DNA of 9,726 nucleotides from Heritagella caecorum (GCA_904419035.1 CAJFQL010000054.1:1-9726); one strand, 5' to 3'. Positions 1 through 5,763 are shown, counted from the stretch's first letter. Numbers and translations are program-made. Notes: generated from the sequence alone by a model not told the origin.

Positions 1-217
1 GTGCCGCCGCTCTCGCTGCGCCACTCCTGCTAAAACCGAATATTCCTGCACCAGGGGCTCTTTTTGTGCTGTCTGCACAATCTGGGGCGGTTCAGTTCAT
101 AAAAAGCCGGGGGTTCTTTTTTGTATGGTACACTCTCTGCGCCGTTTTCCGGTTCGTTCCCCCGCCCCTTTTCAGTCCCCGATTCGGACCGCTTTGCGGG
201 CTATTTCCTTAAAACGG
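1..217. other. left-edge stretch with no supported gene
   Basis: I see no convincing coding region here. Frame 1 of the plus strand is open from the edge to a TAA at 31-33, so the last ten codons of a gene lying to the left are possible, but ten residues cannot be identified. A 5-bp hairpin (TGTGC/GCACA, 65-79) and T-rich patches are present. The open frame that begins at 121 on the plus strand is antisense to the yitT-like gene and has no ribosome binding site. Confidence 0.4.
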
Positions 218-246
218 AAAGCGGCCCCACAAAAGGGCCGCTTTTT
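218..246. terminator. bidirectional intrinsic terminator after the yitT-like gene
   Basis: Perfect 7-bp stem GCGGCCC (221-227) / GGGCCGC (235-241) with a 7-nt loop. On the plus strand it is followed by TTTTT; on the minus strand by TTTCCGTTTT. It lies about 35 nt past the stop of the minus-strand YitT gene, so it most likely ends that transcript, and it can also stop plus-strand transcription entering from the left. Confidence 0.8.
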
Positions 247-276
247 GAAGCCATTAGACCAATAAACACTTTTTCC

Positions 277-1143
277 TCATTCCGCCACCGAGGTAAACGA
301 AAAGCCTTCGCCGTGGACTTCGGCCGCTTCCTGCACCACCGTAAAGGCCGCCGGGTCCACCTTTTTCACGGCTTTTACAATCTGGAACATCTCTTTCATG
401 CTGCACGCCACCATAACCACTTTTTTCTCTTCCAGCTGGTAGGCGCCCTGGGCCTGGAAAATCGTGGCCCCCCGGGCACTGACCCGGTCCACCGCCTTGT
501 ACACGTCCTCCGGATGAGCGGTGACGATCCACGCCACCTTCCCGGCATTAAGGCCGTAGAACATCTTATCGACCACCACCGACAGCAGATACGCCACAAT
601 CATACCGTACACCACGCCGTCAAAATCCCGGTACATCAGCCCACCGCCTAAGACGATCAGCGTATCGGTGATAAAGGTGATGGTACCCAGCTGCATGTGG
701 GGCCGCACGGCTTTGGCTGCCATGACAATAAAGTCCGACCCGCCGGTGGACGAGTTGCGGGTGTAGATCACCGCATACCCGGCGCCCCCCAGCACCCCGG
801 TCAAAATGGCCGCCAGCAGCCGTTCCCCTTCATACTGGGGAAGTAGGGGCGAAATGTAATCCATAAAAAACGACGAAATCGCCATGCACCTAAACGACCG
901 CAGCAAAAACCGCCAGCCGATGAGCTTAAAGCACAAAATGGCCACCGGCACGTTCAGCGCCATGGTCACAAGCCCGATGGGCGCCGACGTAAACTGGTAA
1001 ATAATCATGGCCACCCCCGAAAACCCCGCCATAGGGAACCGGGCCGGCAGGGCAAAATTGTAAATCGCCAACCCAATCAAAAAACTTCCGGCGATTTCGA
1101 ACAAAATATCCACCGCCACTTTTTTATACGCGCGCTTTTTCAC
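277..1143 (-). CDS. YitT family membrane protein (DUF161 plus DUF2179)
   Basis: Recognised as a YitT-family integral membrane protein of 288 residues. Residues about 10-195 form a run of hydrophobic helices with the family-typical stretches 'ARFPMAGFSGVAMIIYQ' (34-50) and 'NSSTGGSDFI' (130-139). Residues about 200-288 form the soluble C-terminal DUF2179 domain. The family is widespread in Bacillota and its transported substrate is not firmly established, so I give no substrate. I chose the GTG at 1143 because an AAAAAGGGGG Shine-Dalgarno lies about 10 nt upstream and 288 residues fits the family. An ATG at 1209 would add 22 residues but lies inside a terminator hairpin of the leader. It has its own promoter (1251-1280), is divergent from the OadB pair and ends at a terminator (218-246). 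Confidence 0.88.
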   Translation of the reverse strand: MKKRAYKKVAVDILFEIAGSFLIGLAIYNFALPARFPMAGFSGVAMIIYQFTSAPIGLVTMALNVPVAILCFKLIGWRFLLRSFRCMAISSFFMDYISPLLPQYEGERLLAAILTGVLGGAGYAVIYTRNSSTGGSDFIVMAAKAVRPHMQLGTITFITDTLIVLGGGLMYRDFDGVVYGMIVAYLLSVVVDKMFYGLNAGKVAWIVTAHPEDVYKAVDRVSARGATIFQAQGAYQLEEKKVVMVACSMKEMFQIVKAVKKVDPAAFTVVQEAAEVHGEGFSFTSVAE

Positions 1144-1190
1144 GAATAACACGCCCCCTTTTTCATCTTGCCAAACCTGTTTTGGCCCCG

Positions 1191-1232
1191 AAAAAAAGGA
1201 TGGGAGCATGATCCCGTATCATGCGCCCATCC
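1191..1232 (-). terminator. intrinsic terminator (attenuator) inside the yitT-like leader
   Basis: On the minus strand, a 15-bp stem with one mismatch (arms 1218-1232 and 1198-1212) and a 5-nt loop is followed directly by seven Ts (1197-1191). This is a textbook intrinsic terminator. It sits between the promoter at 1251-1280 and the ribosome binding site of the YitT gene, so transcripts from that promoter must pass it. Only about a dozen nucleotides separate the predicted transcription start (about 1244) from the stem. That leaves no room for a known riboswitch aptamer, and what controls read-through is not visible. Confidence 0.8.
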
Positions 1233-1250
1233 GGCTCTTTTCCTAGTAAT

Positions 1251-1280
1251 ATTGTATGTCTTTTCCGTCCTGTTTGTCAA
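1251..1280 (-). promoter_or_regulatory. sigma-A-type promoter of the yitT-like gene
   Basis: Read on the minus strand: TTGACA (1280-1275), an 18-nt spacer, then TACAAT (1256-1251). The predicted start is near 1244, giving a leader of about 100 nt that contains the terminator at 1191-1232. Confidence 0.75.
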
Positions 1281-1319
1281 GGAAAATCCGGTCCGGGGCA
1301 AGGATTGCGCTTGACAAAC
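1272..1319. repeat. 10-bp inverted repeat linking two divergent -35 boxes
   Basis: GTTTGTCAAG (1272-1281) is the exact reverse complement of CTTGACAAAC (1310-1319). Each arm contains the -35 hexamer of one of the two divergent promoters plus four extra matching bases. The symmetry could be an operator shared by both promoters, or simply two similar promoters back to back. The core TTGACA is expected from promoter consensus; only the flanking matches are extra. Confidence 0.5.
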
Positions 1320-1340
1320 CCCGCCGGCGTTCGCTATAAT
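1311..1340 (+). promoter_or_regulatory. consensus promoter of the riboswitch-OadB operon
   Basis: TTGACA (1311-1316), an 18-nt spacer, TATAAT (1335-1340). Both hexamers match the sigma-70/sigma-A consensus perfectly. The predicted start is around 1346-1348, right at the 5' edge of the riboswitch P1 stem, which strongly supports the pairing of this promoter with the switch. Confidence 0.88.
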
Positions 1341-1345
1341 GGGGC

Positions 1346-1452
1346 TAAAAGGGAGTAGCTTGCGGTTTTGCCCCGGCAAAAGCGTTGCAATCTGCGTCAG
1401 TCCGGCCGGTTCCTGCCCGGCCCGCACTTGTATGAAAAAGCGAGACTTTTAC
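1346..1452 (+). promoter_or_regulatory. yybP-ykoY riboswitch (Mn2+-sensing)
   Basis: The leader has the conserved blocks of the yybP-ykoY aptamer. GGGAGTAGC (1351-1359) follows the 5' P1 strand TAAAAG (1346-1351). A P2 hairpin lies around 1360-1390 (inner stem TTTTGC/GCAAAA). A P3 arm has an outer stem TGCG/CGCA (1393-1396/1423-1426), a one-sided internal loop with TCAGTCC, and an inner stem GGCCGG/CCGGCC (1404-1409/1417-1422). GCGAGAC follows (1440-1446), and the 3' P1 strand CTTTTA (1446-1451) closes the fold. Members of this family bind Mn2+ and usually switch on Mn2+-efflux genes. The 3' P1 strand is also the 5' arm of the terminator at 1444-1489, so ligand-stabilised P1 should prevent termination (an ON switch). 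The fold was traced by eye, not by a covariance model. Confidence 0.88.
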
Positions 1453-1489
1453 ACCCGGAGGCCGGTTGTAAAAGTCTTTTTTTATTTTT
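1444..1489 (+). terminator. riboswitch expression-platform terminator
   Basis: Arms GACTTTTACA (1444-1453) and TGTAAAAGTC (1467-1476) are perfectly complementary. An inner CCGG/CCGG stem extends the helix, and TTTTTTT (1477-1483) then A and TTTTT follow. The 5' arm shares 1446-1451 with P1 of the yybP-ykoY aptamer, so aptamer P1 and terminator cannot form together. This is the arrangement expected for a transcriptional ON switch. Confidence 0.9.
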
Positions 1490-1571
1490 CCCGCAGATGG
1501 TGGCACAATAAAGCGGAAGGGCCTGCGTTCCGCCGGCTGCCCGTACCAGTTTTTATGAGGAGGTCATCTTT

Positions 1572-2693
1572 TTGGAGATCCTGTACGAAAACCTGTTGTT
1601 GCTTGACTGGCGGCAGGTGGCCATGTGGGTGATCGGCGGCGTGCTGATCTTTCTGGCCATTAAAAAGAACATGGAACCGTCCCTCTTGCTGCCCATCGGG
1701 TTTGGCGCCATTTTGGTCAACCTGCCCCTGTCCGGCGCGGTGGACCAGGTGTATGACGGCGTGACGGAACCGGGCATTATCGACGTGCTGTTTAACGCCG
1801 GTATCGCCAACGAACTGTTCCCCCTGATCCTGTTTGTGGGCATCGGCGCCATGATCGACTTTACCCCGCTGCTGTCGAACCCGAAACTGATGATCTTCGG
1901 CGCGGCGGCCCAGTTCGGTATTTTCTTCACGCTGTGTATGGCTACGCTGCTGGGCTTCGAACTGCCCGACGCCGCTTCCATCGCCATTATCGGCGCGGCC
2001 GACGGCCCCACGTCCATTTTCGTTGCCAACTATTTCAATACCCAGTTCATCGGCGCCGTCGTGGTGGTGGCCTACTCCTACATGGCCCTGGTGCCGATCG
2101 TACAGCCCCCGGTCATCCGGCTGATCACCAGCCGCAAGGAACGCCGCATCCGCATGGAATATGCGTCTAAGCCCGTTTCCAAAACCACCAAGATCCTGTT
2201 CCCCATCATCATCACCATCATCGCCGGGCTGGTATCGCCCCGCAGCGTGTCGCTGATCGGTTTTTTGATGTTCGGCAACCTGATCCGTGAATGCGGCGTG
2301 CTGGACAGCCTGTCGGAAACGGCCCAGAAAGTGCTGGCGAACCTGGTCACCCTGTTCCTGGGCATCACCGTAGCGACCAAAATGCAGTACGACGCGTTTT
2401 TGACGGTGGAAACCCTCATGATCCTGTGCCTGGGCCTGGTGGCCTTTGTGTTCGATACCGTGGGCGGCGTGCTCATTGCCAAGCTCTTCAACCTGTTCCT
2501 GAAGAAGAAGATCAACCCCATGATCGGTGCTTCGGGCATTTCCGCCTTCCCCATGTCGGCCCGGGTGGTCAACAAAATGGGCCTGAAGGAAGACAACCAG
2601 AACTTCCTGCTCATGCACGCCGTGGGCGTGAATGTGTCGGGCCAGATCGCTTCGGTCATCGCCGGCGGCCTGATTTTGAGCCTGTTTGGTTAA
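1572..2693 (+). CDS. Na+-pump decarboxylase beta subunit (OadB/GcdB/MmdB family)
   Basis: A 373-residue polytopic membrane protein of the family that couples carboxybiotin decarboxylation to Na+ export. Family signatures are intact: 'GAADGPTSI' (141-149, with D144 matching the essential Asp of Klebsiella OadB), 'YSYMALVPIVQPP' (168-180), 'GNLIRECGVL' (235-244), and 'NPMIGASGISAFPMSAR' (315-331), whose N315, G319, S324 and R331 have the same spacing as the functionally important N373/G377/S382/R389 of OadB. So the ion-path residues are kept. The start is TTG at 1572, about 9 nt after AGGAGGT (1557-1563); no in-frame ATG fits. It lies behind a Mn2+ riboswitch and directly upstream of a 52-aa OadG-like protein. 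No carboxyltransferase alpha subunit or biotin carrier is in the window. Either it serves an alpha subunit encoded elsewhere, or, as the switch suggests, it is an orphan pump used for Mn2+ or cation homeostasis. Confidence 0.92.
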   Translation: MEILYENLLLLDWRQVAMWVIGGVLIFLAIKKNMEPSLLLPIGFGAILVNLPLSGAVDQVYDGVTEPGIIDVLFNAGIANELFPLILFVGIGAMIDFTPLLSNPKLMIFGAAAQFGIFFTLCMATLLGFELPDAASIAIIGAADGPTSIFVANYFNTQFIGAVVVVAYSYMALVPIVQPPVIRLITSRKERRIRMEYASKPVSKTTKILFPIIITIIAGLVSPRSVSLIGFLMFGNLIRECGVLDSLSETAQKVLANLVTLFLGITVATKMQYDAFLTVETLMILCLGLVAFVFDTVGGVLIAKLFNLFLKKKINPMIGASGISAFPMSARVVNKMGLKEDNQNFLLMHAVGVNVSGQIASVIAGGLILSLFG

Positions 2694-2712
2694 AAGAAAG
2701 GAGTTTGTCTGC

Positions 2713-2871
2713 ATGTTTTTGAAGTTTGATGTCGACGCATTCCTCGCCATTTTGCCCCAGGCGCTGCTGGGCTGGGCCGGGGTGTTCATTGTCACCATTG
2801 TGGTCATTTTCGCCATTTGGCTCCTCAACCGTGTGACCGGCCGCAAAAAGGACGAAAAGTCCGGCCAATAA
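2713..2871 (+). CDS. OadG-like small single-pass membrane protein
   Basis: A 52-residue protein with one strongly hydrophobic segment (about residues 12-43) and a short Lys/Arg/Asp/Glu-rich tail. The topology and the 'LLGWAGVFIVTIVVIFAIWLLN' type of helix resemble the membrane anchor of oxaloacetate decarboxylase gamma chains and the short 'OadG-related small transporter subunit' proteins found beside OadB homologues. It lacks the longer proline-rich, His-containing C-terminal part of true OadG, so the Zn-binding and assembly role of OadG may be missing. AAAGGAG (2697-2703) lies 9 nt before the ATG, and the gap to the OadB stop is only 19 nt, so the two are co-translated from one message. It probably stabilises or completes the OadB-like pump. 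Confidence 0.8.
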   Translation: MFLKFDVDAFLAILPQALLGWAGVFIVTIVVIFAIWLLNRVTGRKKDEKSGQ

Positions 2872-2897
2872 CCCATAAGGGAAACATCCCATGCATC

Positions 2898-2939
2898 AAA
2901 AAAGCCTGCTGCCTCTTTTTGGGGGCGGCGGGCTTTTTT
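2898..2939 (+). terminator. intrinsic terminator of the OadB-OadG operon
   Basis: Stem GCCTGCTGCC (2904-2913) / GGCGGCGGGC (2924-2933), ten pairs including two G-U pairs, extended by A-T pairs on the outside and followed by TTTTTT (2934-2939). It lies about 30 nt past the OadG-like stop codon. Confidence 0.88.
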
Positions 2940-2952
2940 CGTAAACTCCCTT

Positions 2953-2981
2953 TTGATAAACCCGGCTTTTTTTGCTATCAT
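2953..2981 (+). promoter_or_regulatory. promoter of the GNAT acetyltransferase gene
   Basis: TTGATA (2953-2958), a 17-nt spacer, TATCAT (2976-2981). Predicted start is near 2988, about 30 nt before the ATG. It follows the operon terminator, so the acetyltransferase is likely its own transcription unit and not under the riboswitch. Confidence 0.65.
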
Positions 2982-3017
2982 AAGGAAAAGAAGTCCATGA
3001 AAAAAGGAGGTCTTTTT

Positions 3018-3491
3018 ATGCCGGTTACCGCCCGGCGGTTTCGGGATGCGGACACCCATCCTGTCCACAACCTCATCATCCGCAACTTTCTCGAAGTGAA
3101 TGTAAAAGACTACGGCCTTGCCGCCATGCAGCAGCTCGCCGCTACCTATACCGAAGAAAAAGTGCGCACCCTGGCAAAGAGCGCCCACATGTATGTGTTT
3201 GAAACCGACCAAAAAATCGTTGGCACCGGTTCCATTGCCCGGTATTGGGGCAGCCCAAGCGAGAGCATTTTGCTGAGTATTTTTGTGCTGCCCGCCTATC
3301 ACGGCAAGGGCATCGGGTCTTTGATTCTTCAAACGCTGGAGCAGGACGAACTGTTTACCCATGCAAAGCGCATCGAAATCCCGGCGTCCATCACGGCGGT
3401 GAACTTTTACCGCAAACACGGGTATACGTATAAAAACGGAGTAAAAGAACTGGACGAAGAAGGGCACTATCGCCTGGAAAAATTCCGATAG
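3018..3491 (+). CDS. GNAT-family N-acetyltransferase
   Basis: A 157-residue single-domain GNAT protein that should transfer an acetyl group from acetyl-CoA to an amine; the substrate cannot be read from sequence. The acetyl-CoA pyrophosphate-binding motif A is visible as 'SIFVLPAYHGKGIGSLIL' (87-104), with the Q/RxxGxG/A-type loop as HGKGIG (95-100). The C-terminal 'ITAVNFYRKHGYTY' (125-138) is the usual motif B strand. Length is normal for the family. The ATG at 3018 is preceded by AAAAAGGAGG at 7-8 nt; an in-frame ATG at 2997 would add seven residues but has no comparable ribosome binding site. It is monocistronic, with its own promoter (2953-2981), and is followed at once by a tandem repeat array. 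Confidence 0.88.
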   Translation: MPVTARRFRDADTHPVHNLIIRNFLEVNVKDYGLAAMQQLAATYTEEKVRTLAKSAHMYVFETDQKIVGTGSIARYWGSPSESILLSIFVLPAYHGKGIGSLILQTLEQDELFTHAKRIEIPASITAVNFYRKHGYTYKNGVKELDEEGHYRLEKFR

Positions 3492-3717
3492 CCGCCTGGC
3501 CCCTTTTCTACGTGACCGCCTGCCCCTTCTGCGGGCCGCCTGCCTCCTTTTCACGGGGGCGTCTCCCTCTTTTTGGGGTAGCCGCCTGCCCCTTCTGCGG
3601 GGCCGCCTGCCCTCTTTTTTGTGGCCGCTTGCCCCTTCTGCGGGCCGCCTGCTCTCTTTTTGGGTAGCCGCCTGCCTCTTTTGGGTATCTACTTGCCCCC
3701 TTTTTCTGCGGGGGCGT
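3491..3717 (+). repeat. degenerate tandem repeat array, about 20-24 bp units
   Basis: About ten imperfect units, mostly starting with GCCGCC or a variant, at roughly 3491, 3515, 3535, 3557, 3581, 3602, 3624, 3644, 3667 and 3688. Two unit types alternate: (a) GCCGCCTGCCCCTTCTGCGG and (b) GCCGCCTGCC followed by CTCTTTTTGGG-like sequence. At 3581-3623 and 3624-3666 they form two consecutive 43-bp a+b dimers. Each a unit can form a small CCCC/GGGG hairpin with a TTCTGC loop. The plus strand is strongly pyrimidine-rich and no sensible ORF runs through it. Unit b resembles the upper part of the terminator at 2904-2933, so the array may have grown from a terminator-like hairpin (inference). Confidence 0.8.
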
Positions 3718-3720
3718 TTT
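3695..3720 (+). terminator. possible terminator at the end of the repeat array
   Basis: Perfect stem GCCCCC (3695-3700) / GGGGGC (3710-3715) with a 9-nt loop, followed by GTTTT. The T-run is short, so this is a weak candidate for ending the acetyltransferase transcript. Confidence 0.4.
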
Positions 3721-3725
3721 CCTTC

Positions 3726-3754
3726 TTGTTTTCTCTTTTTCGATATGCTACCAT
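3726..3754 (+). promoter_or_regulatory. candidate promoter of the nitrilase-family gene
   Basis: TTGTTT (3726-3731), a 17-nt spacer, TACCAT (3749-3754), followed by AAGG as in the acetyltransferase promoter. Predicted start is near 3761, about 50 nt upstream of the ATG. The -35 box is a poor match. Confidence 0.5.
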
Positions 3755-3766
3755 AAGGCTAAACCG

Positions 3767-3783
3767 CACAGGGAACCCCTGTG
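3767..3783 (+). repeat. 7-bp inverted repeat in the nitrilase-gene leader
   Basis: CACAGGG (3767-3773) / CCCTGTG (3777-3783) with a 3-nt spacer, immediately downstream of the predicted transcription start and upstream of the AAAGGAG site (3792-3798). It could be a repressor operator or a 5'-UTR hairpin; nothing decides between these. Confidence 0.4.
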
Positions 3784-3808
3784 CCCACTGGAAAGGAGAC
3801 AACCCCTC

Positions 3809-4633
3809 ATGAAAACTGTGAAAATCGGCATGGTACAAAGCCTTGTCGTTTTCGATGCCGCAAAAGAAAACCTGGCCCGCAGCGCCGAAGGCGTGCGCCT
3901 GGCCGCTTCAAAGGGCGCCCAGATCTGCGTACTGCCGGAATGCGGCGACCTCGGCTGGGCCAACGACCATGCTCCCGAGCTGGCCCAACCGGTGCCCGGG
4001 GACATCAGCGGCCATTTTTCGGCTCTGGCAAGAGAAACCGGCGTGTGGATTGCCGCCGGTATGACGGAAAAGGACGGGGAACAGATTCATAACACCGCCC
4101 TGCTCTTTGACCCCACCGGCGCCATCCGCCTGCGCCACCGGAAAATTAACGTCCTGTCCGATGTGGAGGGCATGTATACCCCGGGCATGGGCCTATCGTG
4201 TATCGACACGCCGTTTGGCCGGGTGGGCATGACCATCTGCGCCGACAATTTGCAGGAGAGCTTGTGCCTTGGTGACGCCCTAGGGCGCATGGGCGTGCAG
4301 CTGCTTTTGTCCCCCAGCGCCTGGGCCGTGCCGCCGGAAAAACGCACCGCCCCCTATGGGCAGGAATGGCACACGCCCTATGGGGAACTATCCAGGCTTT
4401 ACCACATGGGCATTGTCGGGGTCTCCAACGTGGGCGGCGTGCCCCGGGGTCCCTGGGCCGGATGGAGCGCCATCGGGCACTCGATCGCCTATGCGGGGGA
4501 CGGCCATTGTATTGCGGAACTGTCCCACGGTCCCCGGGCCGAAGAAGTGCGGGTGATCGACATGCCCGTTTTCTCCCCGTCTCTGTCGGGCACCGCGCTG
4601 TCCGCCCACGTACAAAAAGAGCGCACCCTGTAA
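3809..4633 (+). CDS. carbon-nitrogen hydrolase (nitrilase superfamily)
   Basis: A 274-residue, single-domain nitrilase-superfamily enzyme, which hydrolyses non-peptide C-N bonds such as amides or carbamoyl groups. The catalytic Glu-Lys-Cys triad is visible: E44 in 'VLPECGDLGW', K112 in 'LRHRKINVLS', and C144 in 'GMTICADN'. The usual alpha-beta-beta-alpha sandwich blocks follow, including 'LLLSPSAWAVPP' (165-176) and a 'GWSAIGHSIAYAGDG' C-terminal block. Length matches stand-alone amidases of the superfamily such as omega-amidase-like enzymes, but the substrate cannot be assigned. The ATG at 3809 follows AAAGGAG by 10 nt. No secretion signal, so cytoplasmic. The next gene, a lactate dehydrogenase, is about 100 nt downstream on the same strand; no clear functional link is visible. 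Confidence 0.88.
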   Translation: MKTVKIGMVQSLVVFDAAKENLARSAEGVRLAASKGAQICVLPECGDLGWANDHAPELAQPVPGDISGHFSALARETGVWIAAGMTEKDGEQIHNTALLFDPTGAIRLRHRKINVLSDVEGMYTPGMGLSCIDTPFGRVGMTICADNLQESLCLGDALGRMGVQLLLSPSAWAVPPEKRTAPYGQEWHTPYGELSRLYHMGIVGVSNVGGVPRGPWAGWSAIGHSIAYAGDGHCIAELSHGPRAEEVRVIDMPVFSPSLSGTALSAHVQKERTL

Positions 4634-4681
4634 CCCCCATGTATAGCCCCCCGGTAAACGGCGCATACTAAAAACCAGTAA

Positions 4682-4713
4682 GCCGGGGGAACCCGGCCCC
4701 CGTCCATACGGGG
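4682..4713 (+). other. two adjacent small hairpins before ldh
   Basis: Back to back: GCCGGG (4682-4687) / CCCGGC (4692-4697) with a 4-nt loop, then CCCCGT (4698-4703) / ACGGGG (4708-4713) with a 4-nt loop. Neither has a T-run, so they are not standard terminators. They sit directly upstream of the AAAAGGGGG ribosome binding site of ldh and could slow read-through, protect an mRNA end or influence translation. A separate ldh promoter is not obvious in this gap. Confidence 0.55.
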
Positions 4714-4735
4714 CAGAAAAGGGGGCTATTTTCCG

Positions 4736-5689
4736 ATGCAAGCATGCTGCGATGACCAGCGCACGCTGGCGATTATCGGCACCGGCATGGTGGGGATGAG
4801 CTGTGCCTATGCCGTTTTAAATCAGGGGTTAGCGGGAAAACTGCTGCTGCTGGATCTCAATGAACAAAAGGCCCAGGGCGAAGCCATGGACTTAAACCAC
4901 GGGCTGCCGTTTGCGCCGCGGCGCATGACCATTCAGGCCGCGGGGTACGACGCCCTGCCTCAGGCGGATATCGCGGTGCTGTGCGCCGGGGTGAACCAAA
5001 AGCCCGGGGAAAGCCGGCTGTCGCTGTTACAGCGCAACGCGGACATTTTGCGCACCGTCACCCGCCGGGCGGTGGAAGCGGGCTTTACCGGGCTCTTTCT
5101 GGTGGCCACTAACCCAGTGGATCTGATGACCCGGGTGGTGCTGGAAGAGAGCGGCTTTGCCGCCGGGCGGGTGTTCGGCAGCGGCACCACGCTGGATTCC
5201 GCCCGGCTGCGGTATCTGCTGGGCGAGAGCTTCCGGGTGGACCCGAGGAACGTGCACGCCTATGTGATGGGGGAACACGGGGAGAGCGAATTTGTCCCCT
5301 GGTCCCAGGCGCTATTAGCCACCCGGCCTATTTTGTCCCTGTGCGGCCAGCCCGGCGCCCCGGACCGCCCGGCGCTGGAAGCCATCAGCCGCCAGGTGCG
5401 GGATTCGGCCCAGGTGATCATCCGCGCCAAAGGCAGCACGTACTACGGCGTGGGGATGGCGCTTTCCCGCATTATCCGCGCGGTATTCGACGACGAGCAG
5501 AGCGTGCTCACCCTGAGCACCCACGCGGGCGGGGCGTATGGCCTGCGGCCCGACGATTTACTGGGGCTGCCGTGCCTTATCGGCCGCCAGGGCGTGCGCC
5601 GCACGTTAACGCTGGCGCTGACCCCCGACGAACGGGCGCTGCTGCATAAAAGCGCCGGCACCCTGCGTCAGGCGCTCCATAGCCTGTAA
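4736..5689 (+). CDS. ldh: L-lactate dehydrogenase (NAD-dependent)
   Basis: A full-length 317-residue L-LDH, converting pyruvate and NADH to L-lactate and NAD+ in the cytoplasm. The Rossmann motif is 'IIGTGMVG' (13-20) and the NAD-specific Asp is D40 in 'LLLLDLNEQKA'. The mobile loop is 'AGVNQKPGESR' (84-94): Q88 is the LDH-type specificity residue (malate dehydrogenases have Arg) and R94 fits the catalytic loop arginine. 'ATNPVDLMT' (124-132) holds N126. 'GSGTTLDSARLR' (148-159) holds D154 and substrate-binding R157, and 'GEHGESEFVPWS' (179-190) holds catalytic H181. All key residues are present, so it should be active. The ATG at 4736 has AAAAGGGGG about 10 nt upstream. It is followed directly by a strong terminator. 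The N-terminal 'MQACCDDQR' is ordinary for a short extension before the first strand. Confidence 0.95.
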   Translation: MQACCDDQRTLAIIGTGMVGMSCAYAVLNQGLAGKLLLLDLNEQKAQGEAMDLNHGLPFAPRRMTIQAAGYDALPQADIAVLCAGVNQKPGESRLSLLQRNADILRTVTRRAVEAGFTGLFLVATNPVDLMTRVVLEESGFAAGRVFGSGTTLDSARLRYLLGESFRVDPRNVHAYVMGEHGESEFVPWSQALLATRPILSLCGQPGAPDRPALEAISRQVRDSAQVIIRAKGSTYYGVGMALSRIIRAVFDDEQSVLTLSTHAGGAYGLRPDDLLGLPCLIGRQGVRRTLTLALTPDERALLHKSAGTLRQALHSL

Positions 5690-5706
5690 CCCCTTTTTTG
5701 GGGCAT

Positions 5707-5756
5707 AAAAAACCGGCGGTCCCCTTTTTGGGGCGTCCGCCGGTTTCTTTTGTTTT
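5707..5756. terminator. bidirectional terminator between ldh and the trkA operon
   Basis: Stem CCGGCGG (5713-5719) / CCGCCGG (5737-5743), extended outward by AAA/TTT and inward by CCCC/GGGG. TTTCTTTTGTTTTT follows on the plus strand and TTTTTTATG on the minus strand. A smaller CCCC-T6-GGGG hairpin sits just before it, after the ldh stop. It can end ldh and also the converging trkA transcript. Confidence 0.88.
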
Positions 5757-5763
5757 TAAAAGA

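Noticed and set aside
121..651. 176-codon plus-strand open frame
   Set aside because: It overlaps the terminator at 218-246 and is antisense to the C-terminal domain of the YitT gene, with His-rich shadow composition and no ribosome site.
1144..1209. N-terminal extension of the YitT protein to ATG 1209
   Set aside because: The extra 22 codons are hydrophilic, the ATG is buried in the terminator stem with no Shine-Dalgarno, and GTG 1143 has a strong site.
1339..1632. 97-codon plus-strand open frame across the leader
   Set aside because: It starts inside the -10 box and covers the riboswitch and terminator, overlapping the OadB start in another frame.
1482..3554. 690-codon open frame on the minus strand
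   Set aside because: It is antisense to the OadB, OadG-like and acetyltransferase genes, runs through their terminator and promoter, is His/Gln/Asp-rich low-complexity sequence, and has no credible start site. It is a by-product of GC-rich codon use on the other strand.
3491..3717. CRISPR array
   Set aside because: Units are contiguous, degenerate and of about 20-24 bp with no unique spacers, and no cas genes are nearby.
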